Origin: an uncultured Pelagibacteraceae bacterium
Lineage (GTDB): Bacteria; Pseudomonadota; Alphaproteobacteria; Pelagibacterales; Pelagibacteraceae
DNA: 64,000 nt
Direction: 5' to 3'
Assembly: GCA_902560075.1 (NCBI GenBank)
Contig: CACEKE010000002.1
Location: forward strand, 1 to 64,000
The notes under the pieces were generated by a model. The model saw nothing but the letters and a program-made list of their open reading frames with translations, had not been told where the DNA came from and ran no database searches. A program made the position numbers and the translations under genes. Below, in pieces: positions 18,045 through 26,774 of this stretch (the stretch's first letter is position 1; every line of letters starts with the position of its first letter).

Positions 18045-18920
18045 TTATTTTTGTGTAAATATTACAGCTCCTTGTTGCTCAATAACTAATCTATTGTTTC
18101 TTATGACTTTTGCTCTTAGTTTCTCCTTCATATTTTCTGTTTCATATCTATCTTCAGAAAATCCATCTACCATTGTTTTTTTATTTTCTTTTGGAGGATA
18201 TACAAAGTTTATTTTCGCTGAATAGACATTATCAGTTGATTGATTTTTTGAATTATCAACTTTAAGATCAAGAACTAATGTAGGATTTATATCTAATCCT
18301 AGTGAGTACTCTTCACCTTCAATATCACTATTAGATTTTTCTGTCTTATATTCATACTCTCTATAAGTCAAAATTGCCCATGGAGAATAAGGTAATTGTG
18401 TTGAAACATTAAAATCAAATCCAGATAACACTTGTTCTTTTGTATCGTTTATTAATTTCATGTCTGATACCTTCATGTAATTATTTGCATTTATATCTAT
18501 AATTGAAGCTTTGATTTCTGCACCTATACTCATCCTGGAGTGAACTCCTTTGATTTCTTGATCATAAAAGGTATTTAATCCGAACAAAAAATTTTCATCA
18601 GGAGTTAAAACTCGATATCCTAACCCTAAATTTCCTGTAACTCTATCATCGTTAAATGCTTGACTATTAAATAAACCGAATTGAGTAAAAAAGTTTGAAT
18701 TGTTATTATAAAGAATATCTCTTACTCCAAGTATTGAAAAATTAAAATCCTCGCTTGATCTTTTTTCTATAGAAACCTCTGTTATACCATCACCTGGTAT
18801 TAAATCAGAAACTTTCTCAGATATTTTTGCACCTGCTGAGTCATAAATTTTATTTTTAATTTCATCAGCATTCACTTGATAAGAGAATAAACACGATAAA
18901 AGTATAAATAATCTAAACAT
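18045..18920 (-). CDS. Stand-alone inverse autotransporter beta-barrel (intimin/invasin type)
   Basis: A 291-residue protein with a signal peptide (MFRLFILLSCLFSYQVNA). The motif series GNLGLGYRVLTPDENFLFG, NTFYDQ, HSRMSIGAEIKAS and NNYMKVSD matches the IAT beta-barrel of intimin/invasin-like adhesins. The final RAKVIRNNRLVIEQQ resembles the barrel-closing part. In known inverse autotransporters a long Ig-like passenger follows, but here the protein ends about 10 residues later. Either the passenger was lost or the barrel serves the secreted protein encoded immediately downstream. Confidence 0.7.
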   Translation of the reverse strand: MFRLFILLSCLFSYQVNADEIKNKIYDSAGAKISEKVSDLIPGDGITEVSIEKRSSEDFNFSILGVRDILYNNNSNFFTQFGLFNSQAFNDDRVTGNLGLGYRVLTPDENFLFGLNTFYDQEIKGVHSRMSIGAEIKASIIDINANNYMKVSDMKLINDTKEQVLSGFDFNVSTQLPYSPWAILTYREYEYKTEKSNSDIEGEEYSLGLDINPTLVLDLKVDNSKNQSTDNVYSAKINFVYPPKENKKTMVDGFSEDRYETENMKEKLRAKVIRNNRLVIEQQGAVIFTQK

Positions 18921-18966
18921 TCAATATCCATATTCAGTTAATTGATTAGTGTCAATTTGTTATATT

Positions 18967-19341
18967 TCATATTTTGGGTTTAAATATCAAGCAAATACCA
19001 TTGTTACAGTACCTTTTGCCAGTTGGATTAGGACCATCTTCGAAAATATGCCCATGATGTCCTCCACAATTTTTGCAGTGATATTCTGTTCTAGCATAAC
19101 CTATATGGTGATCTGTTTTTGTTTCAAATACATCAGGGAGCGACTCATAAAAGGAAGGCCAACCAGATCCACTTTCGTATTTAGTAGATGAGTTAAATAA
19201 TTTTACATCACAATTAACACAGTGATAACTTCCCTCTCTTTTTTCATAATTAAGTTCGCTTGAGCCTGGTCTTTCCGTTCCTTCGTCAAACAAAATAATT
19301 TTTTGTTCAGATGTTAAATTTTGATTTCGTTTATTTTTCAT
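18967..19341 (-). CDS. msrB: Peptide-methionine (R)-S-oxide reductase MsrB
   Basis: Reduces methionine-R-sulfoxide in proteins. It is 124 residues long. Zinc-binding CxxC pairs are CVNC and CKNC. The substrate-binding blocks SGSGWPSF and GHHGHIF, and the catalytic cysteine in GKRYC, are present. The usual Ser after the catalytic Cys-x-Asn is Gly (CNNG), and an additional cysteine follows three residues later. No signal peptide, so it is cytoplasmic. It is divergent to the methyltransferase gene with only about 50 bp between the starts. Confidence 0.93.
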   Translation of the reverse strand: MKNKRNQNLTSEQKIILFDEGTERPGSSELNYEKREGSYHCVNCDVKLFNSSTKYESGSGWPSFYESLPDVFETKTDHHIGYARTEYHCKNCGGHHGHIFEDGPNPTGKRYCNNGICLIFKPKI

Positions 19342-19389
19342 ATTTAGACTTTGTCTACGATTTTTGATAATATTTTATTAAAATATTAT

Positions 19390-20103
19390 ATGTTATCAAT
19401 TAATTTTTATTATAGGTTAAGATATTTAATTAACAAGAAATCAAACTATAAAGTAGTATTATCCTTTATTTTAGATAGGTTAAAACACCCTTTTACAAAA
19501 TCTAAAAAAAAATATCTTCGAAATTTACATCTTGAGTATTTAAAATCAAAAAATATTACTACCGATTTTTTTTCGATTAATGCATACTATTGGAAAAAAT
19601 TTATAGGAACTCTACCTGAAAATTTTAAATATTTAGAAATAGGATCCTGGGAGGGAAATAGTGCTCTTTTTATTATTAATAATTTTAAAGTAGAAAAAAT
19701 CACATGTGTTGACATATGGGAGGACGAAAATTTCAAAGAATTACAATCTAAAAATTTAAATAACTTTAAAACTAATATGAATGAATTTTCCAATAAAGTT
19801 GAAACTTTTAAAGGAACATCTGATAATTTTTTTTTAAATCATAAAGAAAAATTTGATGTTATATATGTTGATGGGTCTCATGAGGCCGATCAGGTTTACA
19901 AAGATATAAAAAACTCATGGAATATATTAAATATTAATGGCATCCTTGTATGTGATGATTACTTTTACGGCAATATTTATAAAAATCCTGATAACGTTCC
20001 ATCCATTGCAATTAATAAATTTGTCAATGAGCTATTAGAAAACAATTCTGTAGGGATTTTATGTGTTAACAACTCACAAATTTTCTTAAAAAAAAGAAAT
20101 TAA
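19390..20103 (+). CDS. Class I SAM-dependent methyltransferase (Methyltransf_24 type)
   Basis: About 237 residues. The SAM-binding motif I is YLEIGSWEGNSAL, followed by CVDIWED (acidic end of strand 2), FDVIYVDGSHEADQVYKDI and GILVCDDY. These match the Methyltransf_24 family often found in cell-surface and polysaccharide gene sets. The N-terminal 70 residues are basic and hydrophobic. A TTG at 19351 would add 13 residues; the ATG at 19390 is preferred, though neither has a Shine-Dalgarno. The 3' end overlaps the convergent EamA gene by 4 bp. The substrate is unknown. Confidence 0.7.
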   Translation: MLSINFYYRLRYLINKKSNYKVVLSFILDRLKHPFTKSKKKYLRNLHLEYLKSKNITTDFFSINAYYWKKFIGTLPENFKYLEIGSWEGNSALFIINNFKVEKITCVDIWEDENFKELQSKNLNNFKTNMNEFSNKVETFKGTSDNFFLNHKEKFDVIYVDGSHEADQVYKDIKNSWNILNINGILVCDDYFYGNIYKNPDNVPSIAINKFVNELLENNSVGILCVNNSQIFLKKRN

Positions 20104-20990
20104 ATTTTTTTTATATTAGATATTCTTATTCCAAAAATAATAAACATTGCACCTATTAGATGATATAACATTATTTTTTCTTTAAAAATTAAAATTGCGA
20201 ATATAGATCCAAAGATGGGCATTAAATGAAGGAATATACCAGACCTATTAGCACCTATAACTGAAATTCCTTTTATCCAAAAAAGAAATGATAGTAGCCC
20301 TGGAAATATTACAACATATGCCAATGTTAAAAAGAATGGTTTCTCTAATACAATATAATTTCCTAATAATAACTCGATAATATAGATTGGAGTTAAAAAT
20401 ATTAATCCAAAAATAATAACAACTTGTAATAAAGTTATTTGAGATACTTCAAGTTTTTTTTTTTTGAGCAATGTTGAAAAAATTGCCCAGGAAAACATTG
20501 CAATAATTATAGATAAATCTCCTTTGTTAAACTCTAAACCTTTTATAACTTTTAAATCAGATTTTGTAACAATTGCTATAACGCCTATGAGAGATAATAA
20601 TATTCCAAAAATTTGGTAAATATTAGTTTTTTCAATTTTGAGTAATGATGAAATTAATATTATCCAAACTGGAATGGTTGAAATCATGAGAACACCAGTT
20701 ATTACTTGTGTAAAATAAAGAGAATAATAAACAATTGAATTAAATACTGTAATGCTTGTTATTCCTAAAATTATAAATAATCCAATGTTTTCTTTTATGT
20801 AATTTTTTTTTAAAATAATTTCTTTGAAAGTAAATGGAAGCAAAATGATACCAGCAAATAACCATCTATAAAAATTAAGTGAAAAAGGTGGAATATCATA
20901 AATTGTTGCTGCTTTACCTACTATAAAGTTACCAGACCAAAATATTGTAGTTAAAATTAAGAGTATATAAGCTAAATTGGTTTTGCTCAT
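20100..20990 (-). CDS. EamA/DMT-family transporter
   Basis: Inner-membrane exporter of the drug/metabolite superfamily, 296 residues with about ten hydrophobic helices in two repeats. SGNFIVGKAATIYDIPP at the N-terminus and FLHLMPIFGSIFAILIFKEK in the second half are typical EamA blocks. It overlaps the ammonium transporter-phosphatase gene by 4 bp (ATGA), so its translation is coupled. The substrate (amino acids or other metabolites) is not predictable. Confidence 0.85.
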   Translation of the reverse strand: MSKTNLAYILLILTTIFWSGNFIVGKAATIYDIPPFSLNFYRWLFAGIILLPFTFKEIILKKNYIKENIGLFIILGITSITVFNSIVYYSLYFTQVITGVLMISTIPVWIILISSLLKIEKTNIYQIFGILLSLIGVIAIVTKSDLKVIKGLEFNKGDLSIIIAMFSWAIFSTLLKKKKLEVSQITLLQVVIIFGLIFLTPIYIIELLLGNYIVLEKPFFLTLAYVVIFPGLLSFLFWIKGISVIGANRSGIFLHLMPIFGSIFAILIFKEKIMLYHLIGAMFIIFGIRISNIKKI

Positions 20991-23137
20991 TTACCAATGG
21001 CAATTAAAGTTAAGTCATCACTTAACTTATTTTTACCAGACGATTTTTCTACATCCTTAGCAATATTAGATAATTGTTTAGAAACATCATCATTAAAATT
21101 TTTTTCAATAATTTTAATCGACCCTTCTATTCCGATTTCATTGCCTTTAGAGTCCAAACTTTCTGATAGACCATCAGTAAATGCATAAAATCGTTTTCCA
21201 TTTAACTTGGTTCTATTAATTTTATATAATGATTTATTTTTCTGTTGAATAACTCCCATTGGAGGAGCTGCACTTTCAACTTGCTCAAATTTTCCATTTT
21301 TGTCTCTAAGCAAAGCTGGTTGGTGACCACCATTTACCCAACTAATTTCATCAGTAATTGTATTATAATGACCTAAGATAGCAGTGACAAACATTCCGCC
21401 AGTTTTAGTTAGAAATAAGTCATTATTCATGTGATAAATCATTTCATCAGGGTCAACCTTATCTCTAGACATTATCTCAAATAGGGTTGAAGCTTTTGCC
21501 ATAACCATTCCAGCGTGGACTCCTTTACCCGCTACGTCAGCAATAATAAAATACACACCATCGTTATGAGGATAAAAACTAAAAAAATCTCCCGATACCT
21601 CTCTTGCAGCTAAATTAATTCCATAAACTGGATAATTTTCTAAGTTTCTTTTTGGCAAAAAGTTTTCTTGAACTTTAACAGCAAGCTGAATTTCATTTGA
21701 AATTCTATTTCTCCATTTTTCTTTTTCACTTTCACTAGATTCTAATTTGCTCATTAATTTGTTATAATATAATCCTATGACTCCCCCGGCAGTGAATGGA
21801 TCTTGAGGACCTCTAATTGTTAAATCTCCTGATTGTGATTGTTTATCTAAAATTGAGATTAAATCATGTTCAACTGAAGTTGCGTTATGCTCAGCAATAT
21901 TTAAACCTAGTTCCTCTTGAAGGGGGCTAACTCTTAAGGGATAAAAGTAGTTTAATGTTTTTAAAATTACATAAGATCCTACAAACGAAAAAAATCCTAT
22001 TGAAATCACGCCTATAAATTGAGCTTTTATTTGCTCAATTCTTGTTAAATCAGTACCTAAAATATCTAGATCACTAAAAAAACCTACCGCTAAAGTTCCC
22101 CAAACTCCAGCTGCAAGATGCACAGGAACTGCACCAACAACATCATCAATTTCAAATTTATTTAATATTTCGTTAACTATAATTGCTATAACTGCACCAA
22201 TAATACCAACAAATATTGAAACTACTGACGTCATAGAATTACATCCAGCGGTTATTGCTACAAGACCTGCTAAAGGTCCTAGAATGATATAATACGGTTC
22301 AGGTTTTTTAAATAATATAAAAGAAATTGACAATCCAGTTAACAAACCAAAAGAAGCCGCTAAAAAAGTATTTATTAAAATTAATGGTACAGTTTCGTCC
22401 ATTGCACCATTGCTACCACCATTAAAACCAAACCAACCAAACCATAATATTAGTGTTCCAAGGACAGCTAATGGAAAACTAGATCCCGTAAATTTTCCTT
22501 TATTTGAATCTGAATATTTTCCTATCCTAGGTCCAAGAATTAATACTGCAGATAAAGCAATCCATCCTCCTACAGAATGTACTATTGTGCTACCAGCGAA
22601 ATCTACAAAACCAATATCAGTTAACCAACCAGTACTTTTAATTTCATTAGTAACCGTTAACAATTGATTTACTGGGTCCATATTATTAAGATAACTTGAG
22701 GACCAAGCCCAGTGACCTACTATTGGATATATTATTCCGGTTGCTAGAATTGTAATTATTAAATAACCATTAAATTTCATTCTTTCAGCAACTGCACCTG
22801 AAATTATTGTAGCTGCTGTAGCTACGAACATTGCTTGGAACACAAAATATGTCATGTATTCCGCAACATTTGTTTTAAAGAAAAATAGATCTGTTCCTAT
22901 TATGCCTTTGTAACTTTCGCCGAACATAAGTCCGAAACCAAAAATCCAAAAAATCACTACTGCTACCCCAAAGTCTGCTGCGTTCTTTAATGCAACGTTA
23001 ATACTATTCTTATATCTTGAAAGACCTGTCTCCATACACATAAAGCCAGCTTGCATGATGAAAACTAGAATTGCACAATCTATAACCCATAATGTATCAA
23101 CAAAAGATTTAACTGATCCCAAGTCTAAATTCTCCAT
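20987..23137 (-). CDS. Ammonium transporter fused to a PP2C/SpoIIE-type phosphatase
   Basis: A 716-residue fusion. Residues 1 to about 400 form an Amt channel with eleven helices. The twin pore histidines lie in VHSVGG and VHLAAG, and the Amt signature DFAGSTIVHSVGG is intact. After a linker, residues about 480-716 are a SpoIIE/RsbU-type PP2C domain with all metal-binding aspartates: VSGDFFSF, ADVAGKG, FTDGLSE and SDDLTLIAIG. The simplest reading is an ammonium sensor (transceptor) that dephosphorylates a STAS-type antagonist such as the one at 32960. No PII gene is nearby. Expression is coupled to the EamA gene. Confidence 0.9.
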   Translation of the reverse strand: MENLDLGSVKSFVDTLWVIDCAILVFIMQAGFMCMETGLSRYKNSINVALKNAADFGVAVVIFWIFGFGLMFGESYKGIIGTDLFFFKTNVAEYMTYFVFQAMFVATAATIISGAVAERMKFNGYLIITILATGIIYPIVGHWAWSSSYLNNMDPVNQLLTVTNEIKSTGWLTDIGFVDFAGSTIVHSVGGWIALSAVLILGPRIGKYSDSNKGKFTGSSFPLAVLGTLILWFGWFGFNGGSNGAMDETVPLILINTFLAASFGLLTGLSISFILFKKPEPYYIILGPLAGLVAITAGCNSMTSVVSIFVGIIGAVIAIIVNEILNKFEIDDVVGAVPVHLAAGVWGTLAVGFFSDLDILGTDLTRIEQIKAQFIGVISIGFFSFVGSYVILKTLNYFYPLRVSPLQEELGLNIAEHNATSVEHDLISILDKQSQSGDLTIRGPQDPFTAGGVIGLYYNKLMSKLESSESEKEKWRNRISNEIQLAVKVQENFLPKRNLENYPVYGINLAAREVSGDFFSFYPHNDGVYFIIADVAGKGVHAGMVMAKASTLFEIMSRDKVDPDEMIYHMNNDLFLTKTGGMFVTAILGHYNTITDEISWVNGGHQPALLRDKNGKFEQVESAAPPMGVIQQKNKSLYKINRTKLNGKRFYAFTDGLSESLDSKGNEIGIEGSIKIIEKNFNDDVSKQLSNIAKDVEKSSGKNKLSDDLTLIAIGK

Positions 23138-23215
23138 TTCAAATCCTACAATAGTTATATTAATTATTTAATCATATAATCTATATGTTTAAAATGAGTT
23201 TTAAATTAAATATTA

Positions 23216-24451
23216 TTACGCAAATCTTAGAGAACTATAAGGTTTTAAATCTAAGTTAGTATTTTCTTCTGCTATCATAGTAGAAATAATCTTTCCTGAT
23301 ATGGCTCCTAAAGTCCAGCCTAAATGATGGTGTCCAAAACAATAATAGACATTATTATAATTTTTTGATGGACCTATAATTGGAAGAAAATCTGGCAAAG
23401 ATGGTCTGAAACCTAACCACTCATCTTTATGTTCTGATAATCCGTCTAACATTTCAGATGCATTCAGGATTAAATTTTTAATTCTGCTTTTTGAAACTGG
23501 ATTTTCTAAACCTCCAAACTCAACTGTTCCAACAACTCTTAGACCCTGTTCCATAGGTGTCATTCCAAATCCTCTATTAGAGTAAACTACGGGTCTTGAA
23601 ATTAAATGATCATATCCTTTAAAATGAACATGATATCCCCTCTCAGTATCAAGTGGAATTTTTTCGTGCAATTTATCCGTTAATCTTTTGGAAAAAGCTC
23701 CACATGCAATTACTAACTTATCAAAAATAAATCTTTGTGTTTCAGATCTTATAACTGGTTTATTTTCATCAAAATTTAGATCATTAATATTAAGTTTTAA
23801 AAATTTCCCACCTTTAGAAATAAAATTTTCAAATAATTTAATTAATATTTTTTTTGGATTTCTCGCGTGTCTTGCGTAATCATAGAAAACTCCTCCATGA
23901 TAAAAAGGTTTTAAATTTGGTTCTAGATCATGTATTTCTTTTTTATTAACAACTTGCTGTTTTACACCAAGATCATTTCTAATTTTTATTTCAAGTTCTC
24001 TACTTTTTAAATTCTGCTCATTCCAAACATATAAAATTCCGTTATTTTCTATAAGACCATCTACATTAACCTCTCCTAAGAGTTCATCAAAAGCTGGAAG
24101 TGCTAAATCTAAAATTTGATGCATGTATTTTGCTGTATGCATCATTTTATTTTTTGAGCAATTTTTTAAAAAACTAAAAAACCATGGAAGCATTTTGTAA
24201 ACGTAATTCCACTTAAGAGCCAATGGTCCTCTCGAATTTAATAACATTGACGGAACATCTGTAACAATATCAGGTCTATTCAAAGGAACAGAGGCATATG
24301 GTGAAAAATGACCCGCATTACCGTAAGAAGCTGCATTACCAGGTTCATCTCGATCAAAAAGAGTTACATCAAACCCTTTTTTTTGCAAGAAAAGTGCGTT
24401 ACATACACCCTGAATTCCTGCACCAATAATTCCAATTTTTACGTTAGACAT
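23216..24451 (-). CDS. FAD-dependent D-amino-acid dehydrogenase-like oxidoreductase (DadA family)
   Basis: A 411-residue DAO-family flavoprotein. The dinucleotide-binding motif GIIGAGIQGVCNALFLQKKG lies at the N-terminus, and a C-terminal FAD-contact region (RPSLPDFLPIIGPS, then FGHHHLGWTLG) closes the fold. The GHFSPYASVPLNRP block is typical of DadA. It oxidises amines or D-amino acids to imino acids, feeding electrons to the respiratory chain. It appears to be monocistronic, with 77 bp before the next gene on the 3' side and 111 bp before the 5' neighbour. The exact substrate is unproven. Confidence 0.82.
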   Translation of the reverse strand: MSNVKIGIIGAGIQGVCNALFLQKKGFDVTLFDRDEPGNAASYGNAGHFSPYASVPLNRPDIVTDVPSMLLNSRGPLALKWNYVYKMLPWFFSFLKNCSKNKMMHTAKYMHQILDLALPAFDELLGEVNVDGLIENNGILYVWNEQNLKSRELEIKIRNDLGVKQQVVNKKEIHDLEPNLKPFYHGGVFYDYARHARNPKKILIKLFENFISKGGKFLKLNINDLNFDENKPVIRSETQRFIFDKLVIACGAFSKRLTDKLHEKIPLDTERGYHVHFKGYDHLISRPVVYSNRGFGMTPMEQGLRVVGTVEFGGLENPVSKSRIKNLILNASEMLDGLSEHKDEWLGFRPSLPDFLPIIGPSKNYNNVYYCFGHHHLGWTLGAISGKIISTMIAEENTNLDLKPYSSLRFA

Positions 24452-24562
24452 AATTTATATTACAAAATTAATTAAAAAATTTAGGGTGACAAAATATACT
24501 TTTTTTAAATTAAATTTTTAAAAAATTAAAAAAATAGGGATTAAATTGAAAAATATTTGGTA

Positions 24563-26698
24563 TTAAAACTTGCTTACCACTTCAACTGTGGCTTCATATT
24601 CTGGAATATGACTTAATAACTTATAATTTGAGCCTAATTGAATATCAAAACCATTTATATGTTTATTATAATTTAATGATGCTTTTTCATTTTCTAAGGC
24701 TAAAGCGTATTTAATATCCTCTGTTGGCACATAGCCTACAGACAAATAGATTTCATTTATGTATCCACTGCTGATAGCATGAAATCTCTCAAAATTTGCA
24801 ATTATGGACCATCCTGTTTCATAAGTTACATCAAAGCCATAGCCTATTCTAAAATTTTCATATGCCTCTTCATCAATGTTAATTGAAAACATGGTGCTTG
24901 GATCGTTTAGATAATAAAAGTCAGCATCTGATGTAGGACTGAAATCAATAATGTATTCAAATCTTCCTGTATGATTAATTATTCTATCCTCATAATGTTG
25001 AATGGTTTTATCTAAGAGCAAACCAAAAGTTCCTAAACCTGTAACAATTTCATGTTTTTTAAATAATAAAGCATCTGTTGTTGTGCCAAATTCGTTTTCT
25101 TCTTCATACTCATCTAGCCTTGTGTATCCTAAATCGAATTTGATATTTGGACTAAAATTGTAATTATCAGTATTAATTCGTTTACCTAAATTAATGGTAC
25201 CATAAATTTGATTTCCATTTCTGCTTCCTTCAAGAATATTATTTTTTTCCTCCCTCTTAGTGTCTAAATCAATATGACTTATTCCTAAAATTGCATTCGT
25301 AAAATAATGACTTTCTATTAATTTTGTTCCATACATAGATAAACTATATGTTTTTGCAAAAATTCCAGATCGAGAAGGAATTATATCTATATTTTCAGTT
25401 CCAAATTGAAAAGCATAACCATGCATGATGTCATCACCTCTCCTTCTATCTGCACCAACAACAAATCCCGATGTATGAATGTTTCTCGATAATGAACCTG
25501 ATTTTGCATTAGTTGTACCAATTCCAATTCTTCCTTCATTCCATTTAAACCACTCATCATCATTTACTCTTTTTTCTCGTTTTATATTGGGTTTAATTGT
25601 TTCAACTAATTTAGCCAATCTTTGATTTGAAAAACTAATCTCCGCTTGTAAATTATTTAAATCATCATAATTTTTATGTCGTCTTAACCACTTTATACGA
25701 CGCATAATTGGTAGGGTATTATGTTGGATAACACGTTTTGAAAGTTCTACTTGCGACTCTATTAATGCAACTACATTTTGATCTTGACTTGCATCTTCGC
25801 AACTTAATGTAGCTGCACAAGAAAGAGCATACTCATATACTTTATTAAAAGACGCTTTACCACCGTCATTTGTTACATAAAGTCTTGAAAAGGATGATGT
25901 AAAAATAAAACCCCGCATATTTCCCACTCTATCACCTAAATCAAATGTGGTGGCAGAGGACGACAATGTACTAACGTCCCAAGCTGTACTTAAAGTAAAT
26001 TTGTGCATATTGTTACTTCCATTACCAGCGTAGTAAAATTCTGTACCCTCTTTACTGAATTGAATATTTCTTGGATTATTATCCGTAGATGTTAATGCTA
26101 CAGAATCTCTAACATGTGTAACATTTGATGTTGTTATATCCCATGGCGTTGACAGAGAATACTCTTTTATTTTTTCATTTTCATTTCCAGTTACATACAT
26201 TCTAGAACCGTCTGGCTTAAAAGTTAAACTTCTTAATTGATCCTCATCAGAAACATCATATTTTGTACTAAAGCTGATTGTTGAAACATCCCAAGCTGTT
26301 GAAAGGTCATACTGGTAAACTAGTGTACCAGTATTTCTTACAACGAACATTCGTGTGCCATCAGGTTTAAATTCAATCGCATGAGGTAAAAATGAAAATG
26401 TAGCATCGGTTTCGCCTGGCTCTGTTAATTGTGTAGTTGATATTAAGGTTGCAGTACTAATGTCAAATGCAGTACTTAAACTATATTGGTTAATATAACC
26501 CCTTCTACCGGCATCACTATCTGCTGCAGGAGTAATTCTTCTTGTTACATACATTATTGTTCCATCTGGTTTAAAATTAATTCCCCTTAATTCATCTGTA
26601 TCGTCTTCTAAACTAATTTTTTGTACAAAATTTGGTACCGCTAAAAGTTCTGATATAAGTATTAAACTTAAAAATATACCTAGTAATATTTTTTTCAT
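24563..26698 (-). CDS. Autotransporter-like protein with an N-terminal repeat propeller and C-terminal barrel
   Basis: A 711-residue secreted protein with a signal peptide (MKKILLGIFLSLILISELLA). Residues about 25-300 consist of at least five repeats of about 50 residues with the core FKPDGTRMYV...YSLSTAWDIST, which look like blades of a beta-propeller. A Cys-containing linker and a helical segment (about 305-370) follow. The last 330 residues have alternating strands ending in VVSKF, as in classical autotransporter barrels. Likely a surface-displayed propeller; ligand unknown. It has no co-transcribed partner. Confidence 0.68.
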   Translation of the reverse strand: MKKILLGIFLSLILISELLAVPNFVQKISLEDDTDELRGINFKPDGTIMYVTRRITPAADSDAGRRGYINQYSLSTAFDISTATLISTTQLTEPGETDATFSFLPHAIEFKPDGTRMFVVRNTGTLVYQYDLSTAWDVSTISFSTKYDVSDEDQLRSLTFKPDGSRMYVTGNENEKIKEYSLSTPWDITTSNVTHVRDSVALTSTDNNPRNIQFSKEGTEFYYAGNGSNNMHKFTLSTAWDVSTLSSSATTFDLGDRVGNMRGFIFTSSFSRLYVTNDGGKASFNKVYEYALSCAATLSCEDASQDQNVVALIESQVELSKRVIQHNTLPIMRRIKWLRRHKNYDDLNNLQAEISFSNQRLAKLVETIKPNIKREKRVNDDEWFKWNEGRIGIGTTNAKSGSLSRNIHTSGFVVGADRRRGDDIMHGYAFQFGTENIDIIPSRSGIFAKTYSLSMYGTKLIESHYFTNAILGISHIDLDTKREEKNNILEGSRNGNQIYGTINLGKRINTDNYNFSPNIKFDLGYTRLDEYEEENEFGTTTDALLFKKHEIVTGLGTFGLLLDKTIQHYEDRIINHTGRFEYIIDFSPTSDADFYYLNDPSTMFSINIDEEAYENFRIGYGFDVTYETGWSIIANFERFHAISSGYINEIYLSVGYVPTEDIKYALALENEKASLNYNKHINGFDIQLGSNYKLLSHIPEYEATVEVVSKF

Positions 26699-26774
26699 AT
26701 CAGTTTTAATTTTTAATTTTTAATTTTTTAAATAAATTATATATAACTTACAATCTTTATGTATCGTTGAAATG

